The notes beneath the pieces are model-generated. The model saw only the letters and a list, made by a program, of their open reading frames with translations, was not told the DNA's origin and searched no databases. The translations under genes and the position numbers were made by a program. From assembly GCA_900769735.1 (NCBI GenBank), contig CAAGHY010000191.1:1-6417 (forward strand): DNA of 6,417 nt. The letters run 5' to 3'. The first letter of the stretch is position 1. Each line of letters starts with the position of its first letter. Source of the DNA: Rikenellaceae bacterium. GTDB lineage: Bacteria > Bacteroidota > Bacteroidia > Bacteroidales > UBA932. Below, piece after piece: positions 5,521-6,417 of this stretch.

Positions 5521-6417
5521 ATGAAAAGATTAGTTGCCGGTGTAGAGATTGACGGCATTGTTACCACTCTGGCCCTTGTAGATGAATTTGGCAAGATTTA
5601 TGCCAAGGGCAGTTTCCCCACATCAGACCATAAGGAGTTCAAGAATTATGTGGCCCGCATAAAGGATGAAATTGATGAACTGTCGGGAAGACTGGATATT
5701 CCCCATTTCATTGCTGCAGTTGGAATTGGTGCCCCAAACGGCAACTATCATACTGGAGAGATTGAGAATGCCGCAAATCTTGTGTGGAAAGGGAAGCTTC
5801 CCCTTGCACAGCAGTTGAGCTCCCTGTTCAGCAACAAGCCAGTGGTTGTTACCAATGATGCAAATGCAGCCGCCATAGGAGAGATGATTTATGGAGGGGC
5901 AAAGGGGATGAAACACTTTGTGGTGATTACTCTTGGCACGGGTCTTGGAAGCGGTATTGTAGTGGACGGGAACGTGCTGTACGGTCACGACGGATTTGCC
6001 GGAGAGGTTGGCCATATAATTGTTGAGACCAGAGACGGCAGGCAGTGCGGTTGCGGCAGGAAAGGTTGCCTTGAGCGATACGTATCTTCAAAAGGTGTGA
6101 GATATACAGCTCTGGAACTTCTGGCAAACAGCAGTGAAAACAGCAAATTGAGGGATATACCCGCTGAGGAGCTTACCTCAAGGGACGTTGCATACGCTGC
6201 AAAATCTGGAGACCCCATTGCAAAGAGGACTTTTGAGATAACTGGAGAATATTTGGGCCACGCACTGGCAAACCTTGTGGCAGTTTCTTCACCTGAAGCC
6301 ATTTTCCTTTGCGGAGGTGTAGCCAATGCCGGTGACCTTATTATGACTCCAACCAAAAGGGCTATGGAGAAGAATATCCTTCCTTTGTGGAAAGGAAAGG
6401 TAAAACTCACTTTCTCT
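5521..6417 (+). CDS. ROK-family sugar kinase, probably glucokinase (3' end outside window)
   Basis: ROK kinases phosphorylate glucose or related hexoses with ATP in the cytoplasm. The reading frame is open from ATG 5521 to the window edge, 299 codons, and lacks a stop, so only a short C-terminal piece is likely missing (family length about 310-325). Sugar-site features are GIGAPNGNYHTG at 68-79, NLVW at 86-89 and the catalytic Asp D113 in TNDANAAAIGE, plus E162 and H165 in AGEVGH. The ROK zinc site is complete: H165, C176, C178 and C183 (CGCGRKGCLE). LGTGLGSG at 138-145 and LCGGVANAG at 263-271 are the ATP-side glycine motifs. The oddity is at the N-terminus, where the usual DxGGT phosphate motif reads EIDGI (9-13). 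ROK repressors are unlikely, since no helix-turn-helix precedes the kinase fold. The N-acetylglucosamine or fructose kinases of the same family are alternatives. The gene is transcribed divergently from the coiled-coil gene. Confidence 0.9.
   Translation, partial: MKRLVAGVEIDGIVTTLALVDEFGKIYAKGSFPTSDHKEFKNYVARIKDEIDELSGRLDIPHFIAAVGIGAPNGNYHTGEIENAANLVWKGKLPLAQQLSSLFSNKPVVVTNDANAAAIGEMIYGGAKGMKHFVVITLGTGLGSGIVVDGNVLYGHDGFAGEVGHIIVETRDGRQCGCGRKGCLERYVSSKGVRYTALELLANSSENSKLRDIPAEELTSRDVAYAAKSGDPIAKRTFEITGEYLGHALANLVAVSSPEAIFLCGGVANAGDLIMTPTKRAMEKNILPLWKGKVKLTFS

Noticed and set aside
5985..6410. Open frame of 141 codons on the - strand opposite the ROK kinase
   Set aside because: The + strand carries the ROK zinc motif and glycine motifs across the same bases; the - frame has no recognisable features.

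Overview
The window looks like chromosomal DNA from a member of the Bacteroidota, most likely Bacteroidales. Three things point there. Genes start without well-placed Shine-Dalgarno sites. Several promoter-like sites match the Bacteroidota -7 box TAnnTTTG. The protein sequences (TopB, HemW, the ROK kinase and a coiled-coil membrane protein) have the wording I associate with that order. This assignment comes from recognition, not from a search. Base composition is moderate and even by eye, and I see no insertion sequence, integrase, tRNA, rRNA or CRISPR array.

Layout. Bases 1-144 hold a good promoter match and a leader of roughly 90 nt for pyrH. The pyrH (UMP kinase) and frr (ribosome recycling factor) genes follow on the + strand as a two-gene operon with 18 nt between them. 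It is closed by a strong intrinsic terminator at 1476-1500. topB (DNA topoisomerase III) starts 18 nt after that terminator. Its stop codon overlaps the stop codon of the convergent gene hemW (radical SAM heme chaperone family) inside a CTAG palindrome. Upstream of hemW on the - strand, 6 nt away, is a gene for an inner-membrane coiled-coil protein of unknown function, so these two probably share a transcript. A 94-bp divergent intergenic region (5427-5520) carries back-to-back promoter candidates. On the + strand it leads into a ROK-family sugar kinase gene that runs off the right edge of the window.

How the genes fit together. pyrH and frr supply UTP/CTP precursor synthesis and ribosome recycling. 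This is a classic housekeeping pair. topB is a housekeeping decatenase here, with nothing around it to suggest the mobile elements that often carry topB in this phylum. The coiled-coil gene and hemW form a small operon whose functional link is unknown. The ROK kinase probably phosphorylates glucose or a related sugar, but its N-terminal ATP-phosphate motif is unusual.

I find no convincing undescribed multi-gene system. The points most worth a second look are the altered nucleotide-binding motif of the ROK kinase, the overlapping divergent promoters, the conserved-looking but unnamed coiled-coil protein paired with HemW, and the terminator-to-topB and topB-to-hemW junctions.
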